Assembly: GCA_045649685.1 (NCBI GenBank)
Contig: JAZRQJ010000012.1
Span: 1 to 64,000, forward strand
Direction of reading: 5' to 3'
DNA length: 64,000 nt
DNA from: RUG12519 sp045649685
GTDB lineage: Bacteria > Bacillota > Clostridia > Oscillospirales > Ruminococcaceae
This document shows, in pieces, positions 16,424-25,649 of the stretch. A program made the translations under genes and the position numbers. Within the stretch, counting starts at the first letter, position 1. Each line of letters starts with the position of its first letter. The notes under the pieces are model-generated. The model saw only the letters and a program-made list of their open reading frames with translations. It searched no databases and was not told where the DNA came from.

Positions 16424-18823
16424 ATGAAAACATATTCAAAAGAATATTTGAAGAACGAAATTATTAGCTTTCTACACGAACTAAGAACTACTCCAAAAAC
16501 TGCATCAATAGATCAAATATATAAAGCTACAGCCATGACAATAACTAAAATTTTAACAACAAAAGCCCATCACTGTAAAGCTCAAAATGTATCTACAGGA
16601 AAAAAACAAATTAGCTATTTAAGCATAGAATTTTTAATTGGCCGATCATTAAAAAACAATCTGTTCAACTTAAATTTAACAAACACAATTAAATCAATAT
16701 TATCAGAATTTGATGTTGATATAGAAGATATATATAATTGTGAGCCAGACGCAGGCCTCGGAAACGGCGGATTAGGAAGGCTAGCTGCATGCTATCTAGA
16801 CGCTATGGCAATTTTGGGTTTAAACTCATATGGATATTCTATCCTATATGAATTTGGAATATTTAAGCAAAAAATTGTTGACGGATGGCAAACAGAGCTT
16901 CCCGATCAATGGTTGCCAAAAGGAAAATATTGGCTAATACCTCAACATGAGCTAGCAATTGATGTTAAATTTGGCGGAGATGTTGAAGAATATTGGGACG
17001 AATCGGGCTTTCACTACATTCGCCAAAAAAATTATTCTGTTGTTAGAGCAATTCCTTATGATATGTACATTCCTGGGTATAAAACTTCTGGAGTCGCTGT
17101 TTTAAGGCTTTGGGACGCCGAATCTCCTTCTTTTGACATGGATTCTTTTAACAAAGGAGACTATACTGGCGCTATGGGTCAAAGCATAACTGCAGAGTCT
17201 ATATCAAAAATTTTATATCCAAACGACAATCATTTGCAAGGAAAACTTCTACGTTTACGTCAACAATATTTTTTGTGTGCAGCCTCGTTGGGAGATATAA
17301 CCAACAGACATGTTAGAGAATATGGAACCATGGACAATTTTGCAGAAAAAAACTCCATCCATATAAACGACACTCACCCTACCCTGGCAATTCCTGAATT
17401 AATGAGAATTTTGTTGGATGAGTGTGGATATACATGGGAAAAAGCATGGAGAATTGTCCAAAACACCTTCACATACACAAACCACACAGTAATGACAGAA
17501 GCCTTAGAAGTTTGGAATGAAGGTTTAATTAAAGATCTTATTCCTAGAATATATCAGATTATTTTAGAAATAAATCGTAGATTTATAGAAGAAATGAAAA
17601 ATAAATTTGCATGGGATATGGACAGAATTAATCGAATGTCTATAATCGAAAACAACTCAATAAAAATGGCAAATTTGTGCGTATATACTTCTAAAAAAAT
17701 AAACGGTGTTTCTAAACTTCATAGCAACATTCTAAAAAAAGATTTATTTTATGATTTTTATAGAGAAACTCCAGACAAATTCACAAATGTAACAAATGGA
17801 ATAGCATATAGAAGGTGGTTAAATCAATCCAATCCCGGCTTGTGTAATTTGTTAAAAGAAACAATTGGAGACAAATTCGAACAGGATGCACTCGAACTAA
17901 AAAACTTCGAAAAATATGCATCTGACCCTGAAATACAAAACAAGCTAAAAGAAATCAAATATGAAAACAAAAAACGTCTTTTATCATTTGTTTCAAAAAA
18001 TCAAAATATTAATATAGACATAAATTCAATTTTTGATGTGCAAGTGAAAAGAATGCATGAATATAAGAGACAACATTTAAACGTTTTAAATATTATAACT
18101 GACTATTTATATTTGCTTGAAAATCCTAACGCAGATTTTATACCAAAAACATATATTTTTTCTGCCAAAGCTGCTCCAGGATATTATATTGCAAAACAAA
18201 TAATTAAGTTGCTGTGTTCACTTTCAAATCATATACAGCGCGATCCAAAAATAAGTGAAAAATTAAATGTAATATATATAGAAAATTATAATGTATCTTT
18301 AGCAGAAATTATAATTCCTGCCAGCGATATATCTGAACAAATTTCTATGGCAGGAACCGAAGCATCTGGAACTGGAAACATGAAATTTATGATAAACGGA
18401 GCCATAACGCTCGGAACAGAAGATGGAGCCAATATAGAAATACATCAAAATGTAGGCGATGATAATATTTTATTGTTTGGAATGAACGCCAAAGAAGTAA
18501 AACACCAAAAAGAAATAGGATATTCTCCGATTGAATTATATAATAAAATTCCACAAATAAAACACGCACTAGATTTTATGGAACGCGGAATATATGGAAG
18601 TACATTTTCTGATATAGTAAATTCTCTTAAATGGAAAGATCCATATATGGTTTTAGCCGATTTTGCTTCATATTGTGCCGCCCAAGAAAAAGCCAGCAGA
18701 TTATATCAACAACCATCAACATGGTATAAAATGAGTGCAATAAACATAGCAAATGCCGGATATTTTTCTGCAGACAGATCTATTAGAGAATATTCAGAAA
18801 ATATATGGAATTTAGAAATTTAA
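16424..18823 (+). CDS. glgP: Glycogen/alpha-glucan phosphorylase
   Basis: A 799-aa GT35 enzyme that releases glucose 1-phosphate from the non-reducing ends of alpha-1,4-glucans. EPDAGLGNGGLGRLAACYLD lies near residue 105 and the pyridoxal-phosphate site GTGNMKF carries Lys654. Length is typical of bacterial phosphorylases (about 750-830). A clear GGGGAGG precedes the ATG. It is followed after 54 nt by a GH13 hydrolase, suggesting joint degradation of glycogen or imported maltodextrin. No glycogen synthesis genes are in the window. Confidence 0.97.
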   Translation: MKTYSKEYLKNEIISFLHELRTTPKTASIDQIYKATAMTITKILTTKAHHCKAQNVSTGKKQISYLSIEFLIGRSLKNNLFNLNLTNTIKSILSEFDVDIEDIYNCEPDAGLGNGGLGRLAACYLDAMAILGLNSYGYSILYEFGIFKQKIVDGWQTELPDQWLPKGKYWLIPQHELAIDVKFGGDVEEYWDESGFHYIRQKNYSVVRAIPYDMYIPGYKTSGVAVLRLWDAESPSFDMDSFNKGDYTGAMGQSITAESISKILYPNDNHLQGKLLRLRQQYFLCAASLGDITNRHVREYGTMDNFAEKNSIHINDTHPTLAIPELMRILLDECGYTWEKAWRIVQNTFTYTNHTVMTEALEVWNEGLIKDLIPRIYQIILEINRRFIEEMKNKFAWDMDRINRMSIIENNSIKMANLCVYTSKKINGVSKLHSNILKKDLFYDFYRETPDKFTNVTNGIAYRRWLNQSNPGLCNLLKETIGDKFEQDALELKNFEKYASDPEIQNKLKEIKYENKKRLLSFVSKNQNINIDINSIFDVQVKRMHEYKRQHLNVLNIITDYLYLLENPNADFIPKTYIFSAKAAPGYYIAKQIIKLLCSLSNHIQRDPKISEKLNVIYIENYNVSLAEIIIPASDISEQISMAGTEASGTGNMKFMINGAITLGTEDGANIEIHQNVGDDNILLFGMNAKEVKHQKEIGYSPIELYNKIPQIKHALDFMERGIYGSTFSDIVNSLKWKDPYMVLADFASYCAAQEKASRLYQQPSTWYKMSAINIANAGYFSADRSIREYSENIWNLEI

Positions 18824-18877
18824 CATTTTTTTATTGTTATTTTATTACGGCATCTTTTAAGGTTGGGTGAAATAAAA

Positions 18878-20743
18878 ATGAAATGCATATATAACAGTCG
18901 AAGTTTAAAACACAAAAGTCCTTTTGGAGCTGTTGAAGTTAATACAAAAATAAAATTCACTATTAATTTACCATTAGAGTTTTCTTTTTCAAAAGCATAT
19001 ATATGCTTTTATGATCATGAAGGCTTTGTTAAAGATATCGAGCTGCCCTATAATAAAACCACAGACAATTCTATAGAACACACAGGATATTTTACTCCCC
19101 AAAGCACTGGTATATTGTTTTATTATTTCAAAATAGAAAAAAACTCATCAACAACATATATTCACAAAAATTTAGACGGAACTGGATATCTCTCCAATCA
19201 TTATGGAGATAGTTTTCAATTAACAGTTTTTAAAGAGAACATGAAAACTCCCGATTTTGTTAAAGGGGGAATATATTATCAAATCTTCCCCGATCGTATT
19301 TGTTATAGTAATGAAAAGAAAAAAAACGTCCCAACCGACCGAATTTTGCGTTCTGACTGGGGTAACACACCTAGCTTTTTGCCCAACAAACAAGGAGAAA
19401 TACTAAATAATGATTATTTTTGTGGGGATTTAAAAGGAATTCAGCAAAAACTACCATATCTAAAATCATTAGGCGTTAATATAATATATTTAAATCCTAT
19501 TTTCGAGGCTCATTCGAGTCACAGATATAACACCGCAAATTACATGAAAATTGATCCATTGCTTGGAACAGAAGAAGATTTTTCTAATTTATGCTCAGCA
19601 GCTAAAGAAAAAAACATCTTAATAATTTTAGACGGCGTTTTTAACCATACCGGTGATGATAGTATATATTTTAATAAAAAAAATAGATATTCTTCTATTG
19701 GTGCGTATAATTCAAAACAAAGTCCATATTATCCTTGGTATGATTTTTCCAGTTTTCCTGATCATTATCATTCTTGGTGGGGTTTTTCAACATTGCCAAC
19801 CATAAATAAATCTAATGATGAGTTTATAGATTTTTTGTGCGGTGATAATGGAATAATCAAAAAGTGGCTACGCCTTGGTGCAGCTGGATTTCGATTAGAT
19901 GTTGTCGACGAACTACCAGATCACTTGGTTGAAAAAATAAGAAAAGCTGTTAAATCTGAGGGTGAAGACAAACTTTTAATAGGAGAAGTTTGGGAAGACG
20001 CCTCTAATAAGGTAGCATACGGTAAAACAAAAAAATATTTTTTAGGAGATCAACTAGATGGCGTAATGAACTACCCTTTCAGACACGCTATAATATCATA
20101 TATTAAAGATAAAGATAAATATTTGTTTAAAAATTCTGTTATGACAATAGTTGAAAACTACCCTGCTGAAATATTAAATGTATGTATGAATTTACTCTCA
20201 ACCCACGACATAACAAGGGCTATTACCGCATTAGCTGGAGCTCCTGAACAAAACGACAGACAATGGCAATTTGAAAATGTCCTTTCAATCTATCAATATG
20301 AAGTGGGAATAAATATGTTAAAATGTGCAATGGCTTTACAATATTTTTTACCCGGTTCCCCTTGCATATATTATGGAGACGAGGTTGGGGTTCAAGGATA
20401 TAAAGATCCATTTAACAGAAAATGTTATCCATGGGGACAAGAAGACAAAAACATACTAGAATTTGCGAGACTTCTAGGTAAAATAAGAACAAATTTACCG
20501 GTTTTATCAAATGGCTCCATTGAATTCATTTCATCTTCCGCAGATACCATAGCTTTTAATAGGCAAAACAAAGATTATTCAACAATTTTTGTTTTAAATC
20601 CCAACGATTACTCCTCAGTCACAGATTTAAATTCAACCATAAATTTAAATACATACCAATGTATTCATGGAAAACATCAAAATAATAGAGTTTCATTAGC
20701 TCCATATTCGTTTGCTGTGTTCACCAAAGCATTAAATATGTAA
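18878..20743 (+). CDS. GH13 alpha-glucan hydrolase (neopullulanase/cyclomaltodextrinase-like)
   Basis: A 621-aa intracellular protein without signal peptide. An N-terminal beta-sandwich domain (about residues 1-120) precedes the barrel that begins GGIYYQIFPDR, the arrangement of GH13 subfamily 20-type enzymes. Catalytic residues are Asp341 (GFRLDVVDE), Glu370 (IGEVWE) and Asp444 (STHDITR). It probably hydrolyses maltodextrins, pullulan-like or cyclic glucans left by the phosphorylase. ATG 18878 follows GGGTGA by 7 nt and is preferred to TTG 18863. A bidirectional terminator follows. Confidence 0.9.
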   Translation: MKCIYNSRSLKHKSPFGAVEVNTKIKFTINLPLEFSFSKAYICFYDHEGFVKDIELPYNKTTDNSIEHTGYFTPQSTGILFYYFKIEKNSSTTYIHKNLDGTGYLSNHYGDSFQLTVFKENMKTPDFVKGGIYYQIFPDRICYSNEKKKNVPTDRILRSDWGNTPSFLPNKQGEILNNDYFCGDLKGIQQKLPYLKSLGVNIIYLNPIFEAHSSHRYNTANYMKIDPLLGTEEDFSNLCSAAKEKNILIILDGVFNHTGDDSIYFNKKNRYSSIGAYNSKQSPYYPWYDFSSFPDHYHSWWGFSTLPTINKSNDEFIDFLCGDNGIIKKWLRLGAAGFRLDVVDELPDHLVEKIRKAVKSEGEDKLLIGEVWEDASNKVAYGKTKKYFLGDQLDGVMNYPFRHAIISYIKDKDKYLFKNSVMTIVENYPAEILNVCMNLLSTHDITRAITALAGAPEQNDRQWQFENVLSIYQYEVGINMLKCAMALQYFLPGSPCIYYGDEVGVQGYKDPFNRKCYPWGQEDKNILEFARLLGKIRTNLPVLSNGSIEFISSSADTIAFNRQNKDYSTIFVLNPNDYSSVTDLNSTINLNTYQCIHGKHQNNRVSLAPYSFAVFTKALNM

Positions 20744-20750
20744 AAAACAA

Positions 20751-20790
20751 AAAGACCGCAACGTTTATAAAAACATTGCGATCTTTTTTT
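20751..20790. terminator. Bidirectional intrinsic terminator (GH13 / serS)
   Basis: A 16-bp stem with two mismatches (20751-20766 with 20771-20786) has a T run on the plus side (20784-20790) and an A run before it that serves the convergent serS. Confidence 0.85.
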
Positions 20791-20797
20791 GTGTGTT

Positions 20798-22075
20798 TTA
20801 TTTTATTTCAGTTTTTCCACCCATATAAACTTGTAAAGCCTTAGGAATTGTAACCGTTCCGTCTTCGTTATAATTGTTTTCTAAAAATGCAATCAACATT
20901 CTTGGAGGAGCAACAACAGTATTATTAAGTGTATGTGCAAAATAATTTCCTTCTTTAGTTCTGACTCTAATTCCAAGTCTTCTGGCTTGTGCATCTCCCA
21001 AATTAGAACAACTTCCAACTTCAAAATATTTTTTCTGCCTTGGGGACCAAGCTTCAACATCAATACTTTTAACTTTTAAATCAGCCAAATCTCCAGAACA
21101 ACACTCTAGTTTTCTAACAGGAATATCTAGCGAACGGAAAAAGTCTACTGTATTATTTAGCATTTCAACAAAATATTTTTTGCTTTCTTCCGGTTTACAC
21201 ACAACAACCATTTCTTGTTTTTCAAACTGATGTATTCTATATACACCGCGCTCTTCTATGCCATGTGCACCAACTTCTTTTCTAAAACAAGGAGAATAAC
21301 TTGTATATTTAAACGGCAATTTTTCTTCATCGTTAAAAGTATTGATAAACTTTCCAATCATAGAATGCTCACTAGTACCAATCAAATAAAGATCTTCGCC
21401 TTCAATTTTATACATCATATTTTCCATTTCATCAAAACTCATAACGCCAGTAACAACGTCACTTCTAATCATATATGGAGGTATAAAATAAGTAAACCCT
21501 TTATCTATCATAAAATCTCTAGCATATGACAAAATAGCTGAATGCAGCCTAGCAATATCACCACAAAGATAATAAAATCCATTTCCACTAGTTTTTCTAG
21601 CACTATCCAAATCTATTCCACTAAACTTTTCCATTATATCAACATGATATGGTATCTCATAATCTGGAACTATTGGCTCTCCAACCTTTTCAATTTCAAC
21701 GTTCTCACTATCATCTTTTCCAACAGGAACACTCTCGTCAATAATATTAGGAATTACTAACATTATTTTTCTTACCTTTTGAGCAAGTTCAGTTTCTTCC
21801 TTTTCTAAACCTTCTAATTCTAAGTTCATTTCTTTAACTTTAAGTTTTGTCTTTTCAGCTTCTTCTTTCTCTCCTCGACCAATTAATGCACCTATTTGTT
21901 TGCTTATCTTATTTCTGTCTCCACGAATTTGATCACACCTAGTTTTCACTTCACGATATCTTTTATCTAAAGACAAAACCTCATCAACCAACTCTAATTT
22001 TTGATGTTGAAATTTTTTTTCTATATTATCCTTAACCAACTGTGGATTTTCTCTAATAAATTTTATATCTAACAT
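20798..22075 (-). CDS. serS: Serine--tRNA ligase
   Basis: A 425-aa class II synthetase. The N-terminal coiled-coil arm (about residues 30-105) is followed by motif 2 (SYSPCFRKEVGAHGIEERGVYRIHQFEK, split by position around 270) and motif 3 (NNTVVAPPRMLIAFLEN) near 380. AAGGAGA precedes the ATG. It lies 15 nt after parB and appears to be the last gene of a parA-parB-serS transcript. Confidence 0.97.
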   Translation of the reverse strand: MLDIKFIRENPQLVKDNIEKKFQHQKLELVDEVLSLDKRYREVKTRCDQIRGDRNKISKQIGALIGRGEKEEAEKTKLKVKEMNLELEGLEKEETELAQKVRKIMLVIPNIIDESVPVGKDDSENVEIEKVGEPIVPDYEIPYHVDIMEKFSGIDLDSARKTSGNGFYYLCGDIARLHSAILSYARDFMIDKGFTYFIPPYMIRSDVVTGVMSFDEMENMMYKIEGEDLYLIGTSEHSMIGKFINTFNDEEKLPFKYTSYSPCFRKEVGAHGIEERGVYRIHQFEKQEMVVVCKPEESKKYFVEMLNNTVDFFRSLDIPVRKLECCSGDLADLKVKSIDVEAWSPRQKKYFEVGSCSNLGDAQARRLGIRVRTKEGNYFAHTLNNTVVAPPRMLIAFLENNYNEDGTVTIPKALQVYMGGKTEIK

Positions 22076-22090
22076 TTATATTTCTCCTTT

Positions 22091-22948
22091 TTATCTTTTT
22101 TGATTTGCCAAAGCGTACGCCATATCAATTAATTCCTCTTTACTATAAAAATCCAATATCAGTTTACCTTTTCCTTCAGAGGTAACCTCAATTTTCACGT
22201 TTCTGCCTAACTCATCTTGCATAGAAATCTCTAATTCTTTATAAATATTATCCTTAACAAACTTTTTCTTTTCAGTTTTTACCTTTCGTTTGTTAGAATT
22301 ACCCAATCTTTCTAATTCTCTAACACTCATTCCTTTAGATATTGCCTTTGAAGCAACATTTTTTATTGTTTCTTCATCTCCTAAAGAAAGAAGCGCTCTA
22401 CCTTGTCCGCCAGATAAATTTCCATGTTCAAGTTCTACAATTACTTCTTCAGGCAAACTCAACAGTCGTATAGCGTTTGCAATTGCACTTCTAGACTTTC
22501 CTACCCTTTTTGAAACTTCATCTTGTGTCAATTTGTGTTCATCCATAAGCGTTAAATAGCCCTTGGCTTCTTCTATAGGATTCAAATTTTCCCTCTGCAA
22601 ATTTTCAATTAGAGCTATTTCCATAGTTTGTTTATCGTCAACATCTTTTATTATTATTGGAACCTCTTTTAAACCAGCCATTCTCGAAGCTCTCCATCGA
22701 CGCTCACCTGCTATAATCTGATATCTCCCCTCCAACAACGGTCTAACAACAATGGGCTGTATGATTCCATGTTCTCTTATAGAATCCGCCAACGAAGCCA
22801 TTGCTTCTTCATCAAACTTATGCCTAGGCTGCTCTTTGTTAGGTTCAACATCTAATATGTTAACAATAACTGTGCTGTGAGTTTCTTCAATATTGTCTTG
22901 AAATAATGCGTCCAATCCTTTCCCTAGTCCACTTTTTCTAGCCAACAC
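22091..22948 (-). CDS. parB: Chromosome-partitioning protein ParB (Spo0J)
   Basis: A CTP-dependent clamp that loads at parS and organises the origin. The N-terminal GLGKGLDALF segment (ParA-stimulating) is followed by the CTP/arginine patch GERRWRA and the helix-turn-helix QDEVSKRVGKSRSAIAN. At the four positions that separate ParB from Noc (Caulobacter 173/179/184/201) it has Arg, Ala, Ser and Gly, so it is ParB-like. GTG 22948 stands about 8 nt after AAGGA and overlaps the end of parA by 11 nt; TTG 22951 and TTG 22945 are alternatives. Confidence 0.95.
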   Translation of the reverse strand: MLARKSGLGKGLDALFQDNIEETHSTVIVNILDVEPNKEQPRHKFDEEAMASLADSIREHGIIQPIVVRPLLEGRYQIIAGERRWRASRMAGLKEVPIIIKDVDDKQTMEIALIENLQRENLNPIEEAKGYLTLMDEHKLTQDEVSKRVGKSRSAIANAIRLLSLPEEVIVELEHGNLSGGQGRALLSLGDEETIKNVASKAISKGMSVRELERLGNSNKRKVKTEKKKFVKDNIYKELEISMQDELGRNVKIEVTSEGKGKLILDFYSKEELIDMAYALANQKR

Positions 22949-23729
22949 CAACCATTCCTTTCTGTTTTTTATGTTTTTTCAATATTTCCTTTGCTAAATC
23001 CTTATATGCTTTTGCACCTTTAGAATGCTTATCATAATATGCAACCGGTTCACCGTAACTAGGAGCTTCAGACAATCGGACATTTTTGGGTATTACCGAC
23101 TTATAAACTTTCTTTTCAAAATATTTTTTTACTTCTCCAACTACCTGCATAGTCAACTTCAATCTACTATCATACATCGTAAACAAAACACCTTCAATAT
23201 CTAACAGTGGGTTATATAATTTTTTGACTTGCCTTACAGTAGACACGAGTTGAGACAATCCTTCTAGCGCATAATATTCGCACTGAATAGGAATCAATAT
23301 CGAATCACTAGCAGTTAAAGCGTTTAGTGTTAATATTCCTAACGAAGGTGGACAATCTATAAATATATAGTCATATTTTTCCTTAATGCTTGAAAGTGCA
23401 TACTTCAACAAAAAAGTTCGCTCTTTTAATTCAACCATTTCAATTTCTGCACCCGCCAATTCAATTCCAGAAGGCAAAACATCTACATTTTTAAAATCAG
23501 TTTTAACAATAATAGAATCTACAGGTTGATTATCAATAAGCACATCATAAATAGATCCTTTAACCTGCTTTTTTAATATACCCATTCCACTGGTCGAATT
23601 TCCTTGAGGATCAAGATCAACAAGCAATGTTTTCTTTTTTTCCAAACCAACAGCAGCAGTCAAATTAACAGACGTTGTGGTTTTGCCGACTCCTCCTTTT
23701 TGGTTAACTATAGAAATAATTCTACCCAA
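22938..23729 (-). CDS. parA: Chromosome-partitioning ATPase ParA (Soj)
   Basis: A 263-aa ParA-family ATPase with the deviant Walker A NQKGGVGKTT near residue 10, VDLDPQGN and IDCPPSLG. Together with ParB it moves newly copied origins and in Firmicutes tunes DnaA activity. TTG 23729 is taken as start because GGAAGGTGA lies just upstream; an ATG at 23798 lies within the predicted -10 to -35 promoter region and so cannot be in the transcript. It overlaps parB. Confidence 0.95.
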   Translation of the reverse strand: MGRIISIVNQKGGVGKTTTSVNLTAAVGLEKKKTLLVDLDPQGNSTSGMGILKKQVKGSIYDVLIDNQPVDSIIVKTDFKNVDVLPSGIELAGAEIEMVELKERTFLLKYALSSIKEKYDYIFIDCPPSLGILTLNALTASDSILIPIQCEYYALEGLSQLVSTVRQVKKLYNPLLDIEGVLFTMYDSRLKLTMQVVGEVKKYFEKKVYKSVIPKNVRLSEAPSYGEPVAYYDKHSKGAKAYKDLAKEILKKHKKQKGMVGVG

Positions 23730-23781
23730 AATATCACCTTCCAGCAAACTAAAAATTAATACATATTTCCAATTAAATTTA

Positions 23782-23809
23782 ATTATACCACATATCATTT
23801 TTTATTCAA
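23782..23809 (-). promoter_or_regulatory. Probable promoter of parA-parB-serS
   Basis: On the minus strand TTGAAT (23809-23804) and TATAAT (23787-23782) are 16 bp apart. Confidence 0.6.
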
Positions 23810-23864
23810 TATTTTTAACGCTTCAAATTTGATATTATGTCGTTTTTCTACATATTACAAGTAA

Positions 23865-23880
23865 TGTTTCACGTGAAACA
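23865..23880. promoter_or_regulatory. parS site 1
   Basis: TGTTTCACGTGAAACA is identical to the Firmicute ParB-binding consensus and perfectly palindromic. It lies between noc and parA. Confidence 0.96.
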
Positions 23881-23921
23881 CTAAAAATTAAGATTGTTTG
23901 TTTATATAAAAAAGTAAGTAA

Positions 23922-23937
23922 TGTTTCACGTGAAACA
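23922..23937. promoter_or_regulatory. parS site 2 inside a larger palindrome
   Basis: A second TGTTTCACGTGAAACA, 57 bp from the first. The symmetry extends to a perfect 28-bp palindrome at 23916-23943. On the minus strand, which noc uses, a T6 run follows four bases after it, so it may also end the noc transcript. Confidence 0.95.
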
Positions 23938-23977
23938 TTACTTACAAATTAATAATTTAAGCAAATCAACAACTATT

Positions 23978-24793
23978 TTATTTTGTAAAAGCGTTTGGGA
24001 TTTTAACTGTATATTGTATATATTCTTCGCTGTCTTCTCTTTTTATTTTTGCCATAATCCCAGCCTTGTGCATTGTTTTAACAGCTTTATCTATTGTATT
24101 AAAAAAAATTCGCACATCTTTGATAACAGGGATAAATTTGGGTGTTGGTTCTTTAGTTTCCTGCTGCAAAAAATCATTAATATAGTCTTCGGTCTGTTTA
24201 ACATTTAATCGCTTGCTTGTTATATAATGTATGGCCTTATCCACAGATTGATCGTCAGGTAATTTCAACAAAGCCCTCGCATGCCTCTCAGTTAGCCCAT
24301 TGTTTAACATTTTAAGTCTTTGATTTTCATTAAATTTCAGCAATCGTATCTTATTTGCAATTGTCGATTGAGCCTTGCCGAGTTTTGTTGCAGCTTCTTC
24401 TTGTGTAACATTCCACTTTTCAATCAATTTGCTAATTGCAACCGCTTCTTCAAAATAATTCAAATCTTTTCTTTGTATATTTTCAATTAAAGCAAAAATT
24501 GCAGATTGAGCTGAATCTGTTTTTAAAACAATACAAGGCACTTCATTTTTCCCTGCAAGCTTTGCTGCTTTTAGTCTGCGTTCCCCAGAAACCAACTCAT
24601 ATTTATTTTTAGAATTAACTCTAACAGTTAGCGGCTGCAAAATCCCATTATACTTAATACTTTCTGCCAAATTTTCTAAATCTTGCGATTCAAAAATTGT
24701 TCTAGGTTGTGCCGGGTTTGCGAATATATCACTTATTGACAATAAAACAACATGATTTATAGCTTTTTCTTTGGTAAAAAGTTTCATATTCAT
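23978..24793 (-). CDS. noc: Nucleoid occlusion protein Noc (ParB paralogue)
   Basis: A 271-aa ParB-family protein with QPRTIF, the CTP patch SGERRLKA and a helix-turn-helix. At the four specificity positions published for the ParB/Noc switch it has Gln142, Lys148, Lys153 and Arg170, exactly the Noc set, with a constant offset of 31 to the Caulobacter numbering. Noc binds its own sites and blocks division over the chromosome. The N-terminus is shorter than that of B. subtilis Noc, and the membrane helix there is not obvious. ATG 24793 follows AAAGGA; a second ATG is at 24787. Confidence 0.88.
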   Translation of the reverse strand: MNMKLFTKEKAINHVVLLSISDIFANPAQPRTIFESQDLENLAESIKYNGILQPLTVRVNSKNKYELVSGERRLKAAKLAGKNEVPCIVLKTDSAQSAIFALIENIQRKDLNYFEEAVAISKLIEKWNVTQEEAATKLGKAQSTIANKIRLLKFNENQRLKMLNNGLTERHARALLKLPDDQSVDKAIHYITSKRLNVKQTEDYINDFLQQETKEPTPKFIPVIKDVRIFFNTIDKAVKTMHKAGIMAKIKREDSEEYIQYTVKIPNAFTK

Positions 24794-24938
24794 ATTATCC
24801 TTTCTTTAATGATATAAAAACCAGGTTTTTCAAACACAAACAAATTATTTTTTCATGTTTAAAGTATATCAAAAGAAAGATAATATATCCAGAATTTTTC
24901 ATCGCAATTTTCGACTACAGTTAAAAATTTCAGACAAA

Positions 24939-25649
24939 TCAAATAGGATTTTTTGAGATTTTACCAGAATTCCTAGGATATTTTGTCGGAGTATGCGATA
25001 TTTTTTTTATTAAAATTATAGTTCTAGTGCTTGAATCTGGCAATTTAAAATTTTTAATTTCTTCTATTTTTCCACCCAAAATACTAATAGCTTTTTTAGC
25101 ATCTTCTATTTCAGAGTTATATTCCAATCCCTTCATAGCAATAAAAAAACCATCAATTTTAACAAGAGGCAAACAATATTCGGCCAATTTGTTTAGTGGA
25201 GCAACAGCTCTGGCAGTAACATATTCAAACTGTTCCCTATATTCATTTTTTCTACCCAATTCTTCCGCTCGACCATGAACAGTCCTTATATTAAGATTAA
25301 AATGGTCAGAAACACGCTGTAAAAAACCAACTCTTTTTCTTAAACTATCTATTTGTGTTACATTAATATCTTTTCTAACAATAGCTATTGGTGTAGAAGG
25401 AAAACCCGCACCTGTCCCAATATCTGCCAAGCTAGAGTTTTTCTCCAAATCAATTGTCTTCAAAACCAACAAACTATCAATTAAATGCTTATAAACTATT
25501 TGATCTGGCTCCGTTATTGCAGTCAAATTAAATTTTTCATTCCACTCAATCAAAATCTGAGAAAACTCATCCAAACAATTAATTTGATCACTTGTTAATT
25601 CGATATTATATTTTAAACATTCTTGCCTTAATAAATTTTTATCTATCAT
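24939..25649 (-). CDS. rsmG: 16S rRNA (guanine-N7)-methyltransferase RsmG
   Basis: A 236-aa class I methyltransferase (GidB). The SAM loop LADIGTGAGFPSTPIAIV lies near residue 72 and the conserved TARAVAPLNKLAEY near 145. It methylates G527 of 16S rRNA. Its ATG touches the stop codon of mnmG (25650), so the two are translationally linked, as in most Firmicutes. Confidence 0.96.
   Translation of the reverse strand: MIDKNLLRQECLKYNIELTSDQINCLDEFSQILIEWNEKFNLTAITEPDQIVYKHLIDSLLVLKTIDLEKNSSLADIGTGAGFPSTPIAIVRKDINVTQIDSLRKRVGFLQRVSDHFNLNIRTVHGRAEELGRKNEYREQFEYVTARAVAPLNKLAEYCLPLVKIDGFFIAMKGLEYNSEIEDAKKAISILGGKIEEIKNFKLPDSSTRTIILIKKISHTPTKYPRNSGKISKNPI

Noticed and set aside
20751..20790. Small RNA gene after the GH13 hydrolase
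   Set aside because: The stem with T runs on both strands is fully explained as a bidirectional terminator of two convergent genes.
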